Origin: Flagellimonas meridianipacifica
GTDB taxonomy: Bacteria; Bacteroidota; Bacteroidia; Flavobacteriales; Flavobacteriaceae
NCBI RefSeq assembly: GCF_003001695.1
Contig: NZ_PVYX01000002.1
Coordinates: forward strand, 1,612,001 to 1,676,000
Direction: 5' to 3'
Length of the DNA stretch: 64,000 nt
Numbering within the stretch: position 1 is the stretch's first letter; the number at the start of each line of letters is the position of its first letter. The notes under the pieces were generated by a model, which did not search any database, was not told the DNA's origin, and worked only from the letters and a program-made list of their open reading frames with translations. Positions 35,678 through 44,213 of this stretch are shown piece by piece. Both the position numbers and the translations under genes were made by a program.

Positions 35678-36019
35678 CTAATTATAAATGGACTCTTTGC
35701 CAAAATGTTTTGCCAACATATAATAAATCACGGCCCTGTGCTTGTTCTTATCTGACCTTCCGTATTTGTCAATAACGCTATTAATAGCGTCCATTAGCTC
35801 TCCATTATCGGAAAGGCCAAGCTTCTTTATCAAAAAATTATTTTTGACTGTTTCCAGTTCTTTTTCATCAGAACCAGAAACCTTGGAGGCATCTGCATTA
35901 TAAATAGCGGGGCCCAACCCTAAAGCTACTTTATTCAACAAATCCATATCCGGGGCTTCTCCAAACTTGTCTTTTATATCAGCCGCATACTTTACTACCA
36001 ATTCATCTCTTCTACTCAT
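35678..36019 (-). CDS. DUF2853 family protein
   Basis: This 113-residue cytosolic, mostly helical protein (MSRRDELVVKYAADIKDKFG, then KHRAVIYYMLAKHFGK) matches DUF2853, a small family common in flavobacteria whose function is unknown. It follows menD by 46 bases in the same direction and is bounded by a good terminator, so it is probably the last gene of the menI-menF-menD transcript. Confidence 0.87.
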   Translation of the reverse strand: MSRRDELVVKYAADIKDKFGEAPDMDLLNKVALGLGPAIYNADASKVSGSDEKELETVKNNFLIKKLGLSDNGELMDAINSVIDKYGRSDKNKHRAVIYYMLAKHFGKESIYN

Positions 36020-36065
36020 AATAGTTAGTGTTTATTAAGTGTTAACAGGAAAAATACTCTTGGTT

Positions 36066-37799
36066 CTAAGATATGAAATCGAAATAATCAAGCAAAATTT
36101 TATCATTTTGCAATCTTGGGGTAAAGACTTCTAAAATCTTCGGCGTATCAGAGCTTATATAAAAGCTTTCAAGTTCGTTTTTCAAATCCTGTTTGTTTGA
36201 CACATTCGCATAGTCCAACCCATACATCATTGCCAAGTTATTCGCATTCAAACTATGGACAGTTTCAAAATAGGAAGAGAATTCATCTGTTTGTTCACTA
36301 CCTGGTAGAATTCTGAATATACCTCCCCCACCGTTATTGATTAGAATAATCCGAAAATCACTTCTAAGGTTGTCAAACCAAAGACCATTACTATCATAAA
36401 AAAAACTGAGATCTCCTGTTATTAAAACTGTTGGTTCAGGATAATAAATTGATGCCCCCACAGCGGTTGATGTACTACCATCAATTCCACTGGTGCCCCT
36501 ATTGCAAAACACACTAAGGGTTTCGTTCATGGGAAACAACTGGGAATACCGAACAGTTGAGCTATTAGCGAGGTGGACTTGATAACTATCTGGAATGGAA
36601 CCTTGGATTTCATTAAATGCCCAAAAGTCAGAGAACCCGATTTTTTCCAAATACGCTTCCCTCCTATTCTGATAATGATTTTTCACTTCGTCCCATCTGA
36701 GTCTAAAACCCTCTTTTTGTTCCCAATGAGGCAGATTGTTTAAAAATGTATTTGGTTCTGTTCTAACATGGGATGATAAACAAAAAAAAGTATCATAAGC
36801 CTTATTCTTGCCCACATGCCAATGATGTTTGGGTTTATACTTTCTTAGAAAAGCCTTGATTTTTTTGGAAACAATCAGACCACCCAAAGTGATAAGAACA
36901 TCCGGTCTTAATGCTTCGAATAATTCGTCCCTAGCTGCTGATTTTTCAATTGGGGCAATAATACTATCGATGCTTGCGAAAAACCGGGAATCGTGAATAT
37001 TGGATGTGGTCTCCGTGAAGACCAAAGTAGTGGAATCCAAAGCCAATTTGTCCAAAACAGATTTGCTCAGAACATCCGGCTGCTGCACTCCAATGAGTAC
37101 CATTTTTCTGGGAGATGTTGACCAAATGTTTGAGTATTCTTCTAAATCATAGTTTGCCGGATTGGAGTCCTCTGTGCGAATATCCCCTGTAACTTTTATT
37201 TCTGGTTCTTCGGTTTGACCATATAAAGGTTCTTCAAATGGAATATTGATATGAACCGGAAGGTTTTCCGAGCTCACTAGCTGCAAAGCGCTAATTATCT
37301 CCTTTTTATTGTAAACTTCAATTTCTTGTTGAGAATGGGACAAAAGTGACTCATCGAACTCTTTTATTGTCTCCGTGGAATGACTTACATCCAGTTTTAG
37401 GTTTGCCTCATAACCGATATGCTTCCCAAAAGCATGAGATTGCTGAATGGTTTGTCCATCTCCCACATCAATTTTATATGGCGGTCGGTCTGCAGAAACC
37501 ACAATCAAAGGAATTTCACTATAAAATGCTTCAGCCACCGCCGGATAGTAGTTCAAAAGGGCACTTCCAGAGGTACATACCACCGCAACGGGTTCCTGTA
37601 GCTGTCTTGCCATTCCCAAAGCAAAAAATGCCGCGCATCGTTCATCCACAATGCTAAAACATTTAAAAAAAGGATTTTTGGAAAAGCCTAAAGTAAGAGG
37701 TGCGTTTCTTGAGCCTGGTGAGATGACAATGTTTTTGATTCCCTTGGCCTTAAAACTTAAAACAAGAAGTTGCGCTGAGGGGATTTCTGAATACATCAT
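36066..37799 (-). CDS. menD: SEPHCHC synthase (2-succinyl-5-enolpyruvyl-6-hydroxy-3-cyclohexene-1-carboxylate synthase)
   Basis: MenD is the thiamine-diphosphate enzyme that adds a 2-oxoglutarate-derived succinyl unit to isochorismate. The 577-residue length fits. The N-terminal catalytic region shows IVISPGSRNAPLTL, and the ThDP/Mg motif begins ITGDLSFFYDSNG and ends ILINNGGGGIF, with FCNRGTSGIDGS before it. The ATG at 37799 (a second ATG follows directly) lies 41 bases from the menF stop. Together with menF and menI it forms the first part of the menaquinone locus. Confidence 0.95.
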   Translation of the reverse strand: MMYSEIPSAQLLVLSFKAKGIKNIVISPGSRNAPLTLGFSKNPFFKCFSIVDERCAAFFALGMARQLQEPVAVVCTSGSALLNYYPAVAEAFYSEIPLIVVSADRPPYKIDVGDGQTIQQSHAFGKHIGYEANLKLDVSHSTETIKEFDESLLSHSQQEIEVYNKKEIISALQLVSSENLPVHINIPFEEPLYGQTEEPEIKVTGDIRTEDSNPANYDLEEYSNIWSTSPRKMVLIGVQQPDVLSKSVLDKLALDSTTLVFTETTSNIHDSRFFASIDSIIAPIEKSAARDELFEALRPDVLITLGGLIVSKKIKAFLRKYKPKHHWHVGKNKAYDTFFCLSSHVRTEPNTFLNNLPHWEQKEGFRLRWDEVKNHYQNRREAYLEKIGFSDFWAFNEIQGSIPDSYQVHLANSSTVRYSQLFPMNETLSVFCNRGTSGIDGSTSTAVGASIYYPEPTVLITGDLSFFYDSNGLWFDNLRSDFRIILINNGGGGIFRILPGSEQTDEFSSYFETVHSLNANNLAMMYGLDYANVSNKQDLKNELESFYISSDTPKILEVFTPRLQNDKILLDYFDFIS

Positions 37800-37840
37800 G
37801 CTCTACAAAAATACGGCCCAAAATGGTATTACTCCAAAAC

Positions 37841-38917
37841 CTATTCAGGAATTTGAAGTAACCTCAACATGGTTTTGCTTTTGTTTTGAATTTCTTCCCA
37901 TTCCTTCTCTGGATTCGAATCTGCAGTTATTCCCCCACCTACATAAATCGAAGCCCCATTTTGGGTCAACTCCATACAGCGAAGGTTTACATATAAAGAA
38001 GTATCTGGAGATTCTCCCATTGACAGTTCGCCCAAGAACCCGGTATAGTATGCTCGGTTATACCCTTCATGTTCCAAAATGAATTTTTTGGATTCATCAA
38101 AAGGCAATCCACACACAGCAGGTGTTGGATGCAAGGATTTGACAATGTCCTTTAACGAGGAATTTAATGACAGTTTAGCTCTTAGTTCCGTCTTCAAATG
38201 CCAAAGTAATCCCGCTTTTGAGCTTTCCGGACCGTTTACTTGTAAATCATCAACTTCTTTTAATAATCGGTTTTTGATGAAATCCGTTACCATTGCCTGC
38301 TCATCCAACTCTTTTTGTCCCCATTCTGGATGAGCATTCGGTTGATATGGCAATGTTCCTGCCAGCGACATGGTTTTTACTTCATCGTTTTCTACTTGAA
38401 GGAAAGTTTCAGGGGAAGCTCCGCACCAAAGTCCAATTTTAGGGTGAAAAAACAAATAACAGAATGCTGATGGATATGCGTTCAGCAGGCGCAAGACTAT
38501 ATTTTCGGGAGAGATTTGATGCTTAATTTCAATTTTTCGTGATAATACCACTTTCTCCAAATCTCCTTTGGCAATGGATTTCAATCCCTTTTCAACTAAA
38601 TCCAAATGGATTGATTTCCCAGTTTCAGCAAGTTTCAATCCACTAGCCCCCTTCTCTTCAATAGGGATTAGATAAGTGGCGCTTAATATTTTGTCTGGTC
38701 TTAACAATACCGCATTATCCCTTAAATCAAAAGGGGCGAAAACAAATCCGGTATTTTCAAAATCAGAAGTAAAAAGAAGCTGGTCAGAATTTTGGAAAAC
38801 CGCTTTGACCTTCTCTTGATTGGGCTTTCTGTAGAGGCAAACAGGAAGTCTTTGCTCTATGGCATTTTTGACTTTATCAAGTAGATGCTGAAATTCCTTA
38901 TTTTCTGGGTAGAGCAA
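37841..38917 (-). CDS. menF: isochorismate synthase
   Basis: The enzyme converts chorismate to isochorismate, the first committed step of menaquinone synthesis. The 358-residue protein ends in a chorismate-binding domain: KVVLSRKIEIKH, FCYLFFHPKIGLWCGASPE, SLAGTLPY, and the Mg-site motif VGGGITADSNPEKEWEE. Salicylate or enterobactin-type synthases share the fold, but the menD neighbour fixes the role. It starts with TTG at 38917, 20 bases inside the end of menI; a stop lies two codons upstream and no early ATG exists. Confidence 0.92.
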   Translation of the reverse strand: MLYPENKEFQHLLDKVKNAIEQRLPVCLYRKPNQEKVKAVFQNSDQLLFTSDFENTGFVFAPFDLRDNAVLLRPDKILSATYLIPIEEKGASGLKLAETGKSIHLDLVEKGLKSIAKGDLEKVVLSRKIEIKHQISPENIVLRLLNAYPSAFCYLFFHPKIGLWCGASPETFLQVENDEVKTMSLAGTLPYQPNAHPEWGQKELDEQAMVTDFIKNRLLKEVDDLQVNGPESSKAGLLWHLKTELRAKLSLNSSLKDIVKSLHPTPAVCGLPFDESKKFILEHEGYNRAYYTGFLGELSMGESPDTSLYVNLRCMELTQNGASIYVGGGITADSNPEKEWEEIQNKSKTMLRLLQIPE

Positions 38918-39320
38918 TGGTGGTCAATTTGCAATTCGATACCAAGTTTCCTTCTTCATCGGTAATTTTAATCTCCCAGAGTTGTGTGGTTCTACCTTTA
39001 TGGATGATACTTGCCTTGGCAAACACGAAACCTTCTTGAACCGATTTTACGTGATTGGCGGAAATCTCAATCCCACGGACAAAAAATTCTTTGGCATCTA
39101 AAAAAACATAGGATGCGGCACTACCTACACTCTCCGCCAGTGCAACGGAAGCTCCACCATGAAGAACACCATCGGGTTGATGCACCTTAGGACTTACAGG
39201 CATTCGAGCGGTGAGGTAATTCTCTCCTACATCAACGTACTCTATTTCTAATGTTTCCATCAAAGTGTTTTTGCAAATGGAATTGCAAATAGATAGAATT
39301 TTTTCCCTGTGCTCGGTCAT
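38898..39320 (-). CDS. menI: hotdog-fold thioesterase, probable DHNA-CoA hydrolase
   Basis: The 140-residue protein is a PaaI/YdiI-type hotdog thioesterase with the active-site helix HQPDGVLHGGASVALAES, where the Glu of ALAE is the usual catalytic residue. In menaquinone synthesis such enzymes release 1,4-dihydroxy-2-naphthoate from its CoA ester. The assignment rests on position: it is the first gene of the menI-menF-menD transcript and overlaps menF. A general acyl-CoA thioesterase remains possible. TAATTTTA on the minus strand (39342-39335) is a near -7 match 15 bases upstream. Confidence 0.82.
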   Translation of the reverse strand: MTEHREKILSICNSICKNTLMETLEIEYVDVGENYLTARMPVSPKVHQPDGVLHGGASVALAESVGSAASYVFLDAKEFFVRGIEISANHVKSVQEGFVFAKASIIHKGRTTQLWEIKITDEEGNLVSNCKLTTIALPRK

Positions 39321-39375
39321 CCTTTAAATTTTTGTAAAATTACGTAAAGCTTTTACAATAGATTCCCGAATAGCT

Positions 39376-40020
39376 ATGTCCATCCAAGAAAAGAACGTCA
39401 CTTACACCACACAAAATACCTATGCAACTCTCAATCAATTAAATGAAAACACAAAATACGTTTGGTTGGTATTTCACGGGATAGGCTATTTAAGTCGGTA
39501 TTTTTTAAAACACTTCAATGGATTAAATCCCGAAGAGCATTATGTTGTAGCTCCCCAAGCTCCTTCCAAATACTATTTAAAAAATGAATATAAGTATGTG
39601 GGTGCAAGTTGGCTGACCAAGGAGAATACGCTCACCGAAACAGAGAATGTTATGTCCTATTTAGAGCAGGTATTTAAGTCGGAAAACATTTTGGACCATC
39701 CAAACTTGATAGTATTTGGTTTTTCGCAGGGCGTTTCCATTGCTTTAAGATGGATGGTAAGAAATCAAGTTCAACCCTCTGCTCTAGCCCTTTATGCCGG
39801 TGGTATTCCCAAAGAACTGAAAAGTGAAGATTTTGGTTATCTGGATTACTCCAAAGTCAAAATTAAATCCATTTATGGGGACAAAGATGAATTCTTGAAT
39901 CCGGAAAGACTGAAGATGGAAAAAGAAAAGCTGAATGCTTTATTTCGAGGTAATTTTGAACTTATCAGTTTCGACGGAGGTCATGAAATTGTACTTGGGA
40001 TAATCGAAAATATGATATAG
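39376..40020 (+). CDS. alpha/beta-hydrolase, carboxylesterase/phospholipase type
   Basis: The 214-residue cytosolic protein has an alpha/beta-hydrolase fold with nucleophile elbow GFSQGVS (GxSxG) near residue 121, a probable Asp in YGDKDEFL, and the His in FDGGHEI. Its size fits the phospholipase/carboxylesterase (PF02230-like) group. The substrate is unknown. It is divergent from menI, 55 bases apart, and converges with the next gene with a 7-base gap. Confidence 0.82.
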   Translation: MSIQEKNVTYTTQNTYATLNQLNENTKYVWLVFHGIGYLSRYFLKHFNGLNPEEHYVVAPQAPSKYYLKNEYKYVGASWLTKENTLTETENVMSYLEQVFKSENILDHPNLIVFGFSQGVSIALRWMVRNQVQPSALALYAGGIPKELKSEDFGYLDYSKVKIKSIYGDKDEFLNPERLKMEKEKLNALFRGNFELISFDGGHEIVLGIIENMI

Positions 40021-40027
40021 CAAATAT

Positions 40028-40969
40028 TCAATTGGGGTTCTCGCCTTTTTCTTGGTCTTGGGCTTCTTCTTCCGGGTAATAGGTAATTCGTCTTGTGCTA
40101 TATGCGTTGCTAGGAGTAGTGATTTTCTTTATCCAGTTTTTCTCTGTGCTATTATCAAATTGGAAAATAAATTCCTTTACGGATTTTGCATTTTGGGTCT
40201 CTGTGGTTTCTTTCATGGGCATGCCATCACTACCATAACCTACACGAACCTTTTGAGAAGAAACAAACTGTTTTTTGGAAACATCATAGTTGAACGTTTC
40301 TGTTTTTAAAAGTCTTCCAGAGGCGTCAAAAGTTTTTTCGACCGCGCTATTTGGTTCCCCATCTACAAATTCCTTGGTAAGTATTACCTTATGCTGCGTG
40401 TTTCCTACTTTCTTTTCTGAAACCCGTTCCATCTTTTCCAAAAGACCATTATGAAAAACGCTCTGGGTAGTTTCATTTTTGTATTGCTGATACTCAATAG
40501 TGGTTTCATCCACACCTTCAGCATTGGAAATCACTATTTTCCGCAACCTATTCTCTTCATCATAGAAATACTCCTGTTGTTCCAGAAATTGTTTGTCGTA
40601 CGAGATGATTTTTTCCAAAACCTTTCGAGGTGAAACAGTATCAATGGAGTAAAAATTCACCATGGAAGTAGCGGCATCCAAAACATCGTCTTTATAGCTT
40701 TCCATTCTCTTTTCAACCAAGTTGTCACCCTCATATTTATACAAGGTGATGTCCTGATCAGATTCATTGTATTGGGTTATGGTCCGATTCAATCTTCCCA
40801 TCTTGTCAAACTCAAAAAGCTCCCTGCCATAATCGGTAATGACAAGACATGATTTTACCTTACCACGTAAATCAAAATCCTCTACTTTGAAAATCTGAAT
40901 TTCTTGCGAAAAAGCTATCCCGCTGAAAAACAAAGTTGTAAAAAAAAGAAGAGTGTATTTTTTTATCAT
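40028..40969 (-). CDS. exported protein with RHS-like YD strands, function unknown
   Basis: The 313-residue protein has a signal peptide (FFSGIAFSQ) and a beta-rich body made of repeated strand pairs such as FDKMGRLNRTITQYN, FYDEENRLRKIVIS and FDASGRLLKTETFNYD, which look like RHS/YD-type repeats but are too few for a toxin shell. The end is charged (EEEAQDQEKGENPN). It is probably periplasmic or surface attached. No family name can be given, and no cognate neighbour is seen. Confidence 0.7.
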   Translation of the reverse strand: MIKKYTLLFFTTLFFSGIAFSQEIQIFKVEDFDLRGKVKSCLVITDYGRELFEFDKMGRLNRTITQYNESDQDITLYKYEGDNLVEKRMESYKDDVLDAATSMVNFYSIDTVSPRKVLEKIISYDKQFLEQQEYFYDEENRLRKIVISNAEGVDETTIEYQQYKNETTQSVFHNGLLEKMERVSEKKVGNTQHKVILTKEFVDGEPNSAVEKTFDASGRLLKTETFNYDVSKKQFVSSQKVRVGYGSDGMPMKETTETQNAKSVKEFIFQFDNSTEKNWIKKITTPSNAYSTRRITYYPEEEAQDQEKGENPN

Positions 40970-41068
40970 AGTGCAAAATTAGTTTTATGACACCAATAAA
41001 AAAATCAAAAGAGATGCCATATTTAAAAAATAACTTAAAAATATCAAGTTGGTTACTTTGGTGCTTCC

Positions 41069-42079
41069 CTAAATTACCTGAAAACCGGTGGCATAGGGAT
41101 CATCATCTGTATCAATGGTAATCGTATTCCTTCCATATACCTTGGCCCATCCCTTGATTGACGGAACTATTGCCTCTTTATCGGCCAAAGTGGTTGCCTT
41201 TTCAATTTTACCCACAAATTTGGATCCTATGTAACTTTCATGGATGTATACATCCCCAACTTCTAATAAACCTTTGCCATGCAGTTGGGCTATACGTGCA
41301 GAAGTACCTGTACCACATGGAGAACGGTCAATGGCCTTGTCTCCATAAAACACGGCATTTCGTCCTGATGAACCCTTGTGCATAGGGGCTCCGGTCCATA
41401 AAACATGGGATACTTTGTTTATATTAGGATTTTCGGGATGCACAAAAGCACCAACATACTTTTCATTTATTCTGGTTCGCAGTTCTTGTGAAAACTGAAT
41501 CAAGTTGCTCGCAGAATACTCTTGAATTCCCGTAAAATTTTCTTGCGGGTCAATTATCGCATAAAAATTACCTCCATAAGCTACATCGAACTTCAACTTT
41601 CCTAAAAACGAGGAATCTATCTCAAGATTCTCAGCGTCCAAATAACTTTTTACATTGGTAATCTGGACCCATTCCACTTTTTTATCCGGTTTGTGATATC
41701 TAATTTCTACCAGGCCTGCTGGTGCTTCCATCCGAACTATACCATCAGCTTTTGGAAGAATGAGCCCTTCTTCCAAGGCTATGGTAATAGTACCTATTGT
41801 TCCGTGACCACACATAGGAAGGCATCCACTGGTTTCAATGAAAAGAATCGCAATATCATTTTCGGGTTCATGTGGCGGATACAGAATACTGCCGCTCATC
41901 ATATCGTGGCCTCGAGGTTCAAACATAAGCCCGGTTCTTATCCAATCGTATTCTTTCATAAAGTGCTGCCGTTTTTCCTCCATGGTATTTCCTGTCAAAT
42001 CAGGTCCCCCAGAAATTATCAAACGAACGGGATTACCACAGGTGTGTGCATCGATGCATTCAAACGTATGAACTGCCAT
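41069..42079 (-). CDS. proline racemase family protein, probable 4-hydroxyproline 2-epimerase
   Basis: The 336-residue enzyme has both active-site cysteines of the family: MCGHGTIG near residue 90 and SPCGTGTSA near residue 253. Two cysteines indicate a racemase or epimerase rather than trans-3-hydroxyproline dehydratase, which has Thr in the second position. The first motif with Gly-His after Cys fits 4-hydroxyproline 2-epimerase, which starts hydroxyproline breakdown. The other genes of that pathway are not in this window. Confidence 0.85.
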   Translation of the reverse strand: MAVHTFECIDAHTCGNPVRLIISGGPDLTGNTMEEKRQHFMKEYDWIRTGLMFEPRGHDMMSGSILYPPHEPENDIAILFIETSGCLPMCGHGTIGTITIALEEGLILPKADGIVRMEAPAGLVEIRYHKPDKKVEWVQITNVKSYLDAENLEIDSSFLGKLKFDVAYGGNFYAIIDPQENFTGIQEYSASNLIQFSQELRTRINEKYVGAFVHPENPNINKVSHVLWTGAPMHKGSSGRNAVFYGDKAIDRSPCGTGTSARIAQLHGKGLLEVGDVYIHESYIGSKFVGKIEKATTLADKEAIVPSIKGWAKVYGRNTITIDTDDDPYATGFQVI

Positions 42080-42213
42080 ATTTTAGAATTAACCAACCGA
42101 AAAGTCGAAATTATAAATAATCCTGCTCACAACCATCTTCAAAAATTCCTATTTGCTCTTATCCTATTGATGAGGCAATTTGGAGTCTCACATCTGATTC
42201 ATCTTCTTTTAAC

Positions 42214-42221
42214 TACATTTG
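42214..42221 (+). promoter_or_regulatory. -7 element for the M28 peptidase
   Basis: TACATTTG matches TAnnTTTG exactly and lies 23 bases before the ATG. No TTG is seen at the usual distance. Confidence 0.45.
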
Positions 42222-42244
42222 AAAAGTTTTGAACATAAAAGAGT

Positions 42245-43798
42245 ATGAAAAATGTTTTCTGGGGATTTCTTTTTTTGATTTTCTCCTGTAACCCGTCCCA
42301 TAAAACAGTAGCACAGTACAAACCTTCAAACAAGAAAGCAGACCCCATAGCTTATGCCCAATCCATTACTGAAAATGATTTAAAGGAACATTTATATATC
42401 TATGCCTCAGATGATTTTGAAGGTAGGGAAACTGGAACAGAGGGTCAAAAAAAGGCTGTGGCATATCTTAAGAATTACTATGAATCTTTAGGTATTCCGG
42501 CTGCCAAGTCGGATGGAGATTATTTTCAAAAGGTCCCATTGCTAAAATCAAGTGTTCCAACTGGAGCCATTACAATAAACGGAACGGAGTTTACTATTGG
42601 GGAAACCGCCATTTCATTTGCCCCTGCGAAAGGAAATCATGACCAAATTGTTTACTTGGGGTATGGTATTGAGGAAGAAACCTATTCAGATTACTCCTCA
42701 GTTGATGTAAAGGATAAAATTGTCCTTATCAAGTCAGGAGAGCCCAAAAATGAAGATGGAACCTATGCTTTATCAGGCACTATTGAAGCATCCGTTTGGA
42801 GCAATATGTCTGAAGCCATAGGTAAGAAATCACAGTTAGCGCTAGAGAAAGGGGCTAAGGGCGTTTTATATTTTGATTCAGAAAACTATGCGCGCTATTC
42901 GGAATATTACTCATTCATTAAAAACAGTACCAACCATAGAATGTCCTTGCTTGATGAAGCAAATAACACTTTGCTTATGGTATTGAGTCTTGATGCAGCT
43001 AAAAGTCTTCTCCCAGATATTGAAACTGATGATATTCCCAAAAATCTAAAAACGGATATCACATTGGATGTGGTAAGTACCGGACTTGTTGATTCTGAAA
43101 ATGTAGTAGCCCTTTTAAAGGGTACTGAAAAGCCTGATGAATATGTAGTCATCTCTTCCCATTTAGACCATATTGGTGTTACAGCAGATGGACAAATAAA
43201 CAATGGGGCGGACGATGATGGGTCAGGCAGCGTAGCTCTTTTGGAAATAGCACAGGCCTTCAAAAAAGCCAAAAACGAAGGTAACGGACCTAAACGTTCT
43301 ATTGTTTTCCTTCATGTAACTGGAGAAGAAAAAGGGTTGTTGGGCTCCAAATACTACACGGATTATGACCCCATTTTACCATTGGAACAAACCGTGGCCA
43401 ATCTAAATATTGATATGATAGGCAGAACTGACCCTAAACGGGAAGGCGATAGAAATTACATCTACCTCATCGGTTCGGATAAGTTAAGCACAGAGCTTCA
43501 TGATTTATCGGAGGCAATCAATGAAAAATACCTGCAAATTGAATTGGATTACAAGTACAATGATGAAAACGACCCAAATCGGTTTTATTACAGAAGCGAT
43601 CATTACAACTTTGCCAAAAACAACATTCCTATCATTTTTTATTTTAACGGTACCCATGAAGATTATCACAAACCAGGTGATACTCCCGATAAAATAAACT
43701 ATGACCTTCTTGAAAATAGAACCCGATTGGTCTTTCACACAGCTTGGGAAGTAGCCAATAGAGAAAAAAGAGTGGTTGTAGACAAGCCCACGGAGTAA
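42245..43798 (+). CDS. M28-family metallopeptidase, lipoprotein
   Basis: The 517-residue protein begins with a lipoprotein signal (FLFLIFSCNPS), so it is probably anchored to the cell envelope. A protease-associated-type insert spans about 110-260. The M28 zinc ligands are visible: His in SSHLDHIG, bridging Asp in NGADDDGSG, catalytic Glu-Glu in VTGEEKG, Asp in NIDMIGRTD and the final His in GTHEDYHKPGDT. M28 enzymes are aminopeptidases or glutamate carboxypeptidase-like enzymes. The gene ends at a strong terminator. Confidence 0.93.
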   Translation: MKNVFWGFLFLIFSCNPSHKTVAQYKPSNKKADPIAYAQSITENDLKEHLYIYASDDFEGRETGTEGQKKAVAYLKNYYESLGIPAAKSDGDYFQKVPLLKSSVPTGAITINGTEFTIGETAISFAPAKGNHDQIVYLGYGIEEETYSDYSSVDVKDKIVLIKSGEPKNEDGTYALSGTIEASVWSNMSEAIGKKSQLALEKGAKGVLYFDSENYARYSEYYSFIKNSTNHRMSLLDEANNTLLMVLSLDAAKSLLPDIETDDIPKNLKTDITLDVVSTGLVDSENVVALLKGTEKPDEYVVISSHLDHIGVTADGQINNGADDDGSGSVALLEIAQAFKKAKNEGNGPKRSIVFLHVTGEEKGLLGSKYYTDYDPILPLEQTVANLNIDMIGRTDPKREGDRNYIYLIGSDKLSTELHDLSEAINEKYLQIELDYKYNDENDPNRFYYRSDHYNFAKNNIPIIFYFNGTHEDYHKPGDTPDKINYDLLENRTRLVFHTAWEVANREKRVVVDKPTE

Positions 43799-43818
43799 GA
43801 AAAGAAATTCCATAAAAC

Positions 43819-43848
43819 AAAAAAGCCCCTTTAAAAAGGGGCTTTTTT
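43819..43848. terminator. bidirectional terminator between M28 gene and tRNA-His
   Basis: A 13-base stem (AAAAAAGCCCCTT with AAGGGGCTTTTTT) with a four-base loop has a T-run in both orientations. It serves the plus-strand M28 gene and the minus-strand tRNA. Confidence 0.92.
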
Positions 43849-43852
43849 AATG

Positions 43853-43927
43853 GGTGGAAGATCGGTCTCGAACCGACGACCTCCTGAACCACAATCAGGC
43901 GCTCTAACCAACTGAGCTACAACCACC
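43853..43927 (-). tRNA. tRNA-His (anticodon GTG)
   Basis: On the minus strand the 75 bases fold as a cloverleaf: D-arm GCTC/GAGC, anticodon stem CCTGA/TCAGG around loop TTGTGGT (anticodon GTG, His), and T-arm GTCGG/CCGAT with loop TTCGAGA. The extra 5' G (position -1) typical of tRNA-His is encoded and faces C73. The acceptor pairs GTGGTTG with CTTCCAC, leaving two T-T oppositions at 5:68 and 6:67. CCA is not encoded. Confidence 0.95.
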
Positions 43928-44164
43928 ATTTAAAAGCGGATGCAAAGTTAAATTTTTTTATCAATTCTATCAAAAGATTTATGCTACGGATTAGAAGCTA
44001 TTTCCATTTAAAATGGAATACCAGTAGTGGGTTCGTTTTCCAAAGCTGGCATCCAGTGCAATCATTTATTGAACCACACATCGATAAATTCTATGCGTTC
44101 ATCTGGCAAACCTACATATTTTATACGTTCACAACATAAAATTCTACGGCGATTTTTTTGTGCC

Positions 44165-44172
44165 TAATTTTA
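44165..44172 (+). promoter_or_regulatory. possible -7 element for the second TPR kinase
   Basis: TAATTTTA differs from TAnnTTTG in the last base. It lies 49 bases before the ATG at 44214 and downstream of an in-frame GTG at 44160, which argues that translation starts later. Confidence 0.35.
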
Positions 44173-44213
44173 CCTTGTTAGAGATTTTATTTCCCATGTC
44201 CCAAATCGCTAAT

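Noticed and set aside
44160..44213. GTG at 44160 as start of the second kinase
   Set aside because: A -7-like motif lies downstream of it, and the ATG at 44214 opens directly into a normal signal peptide.
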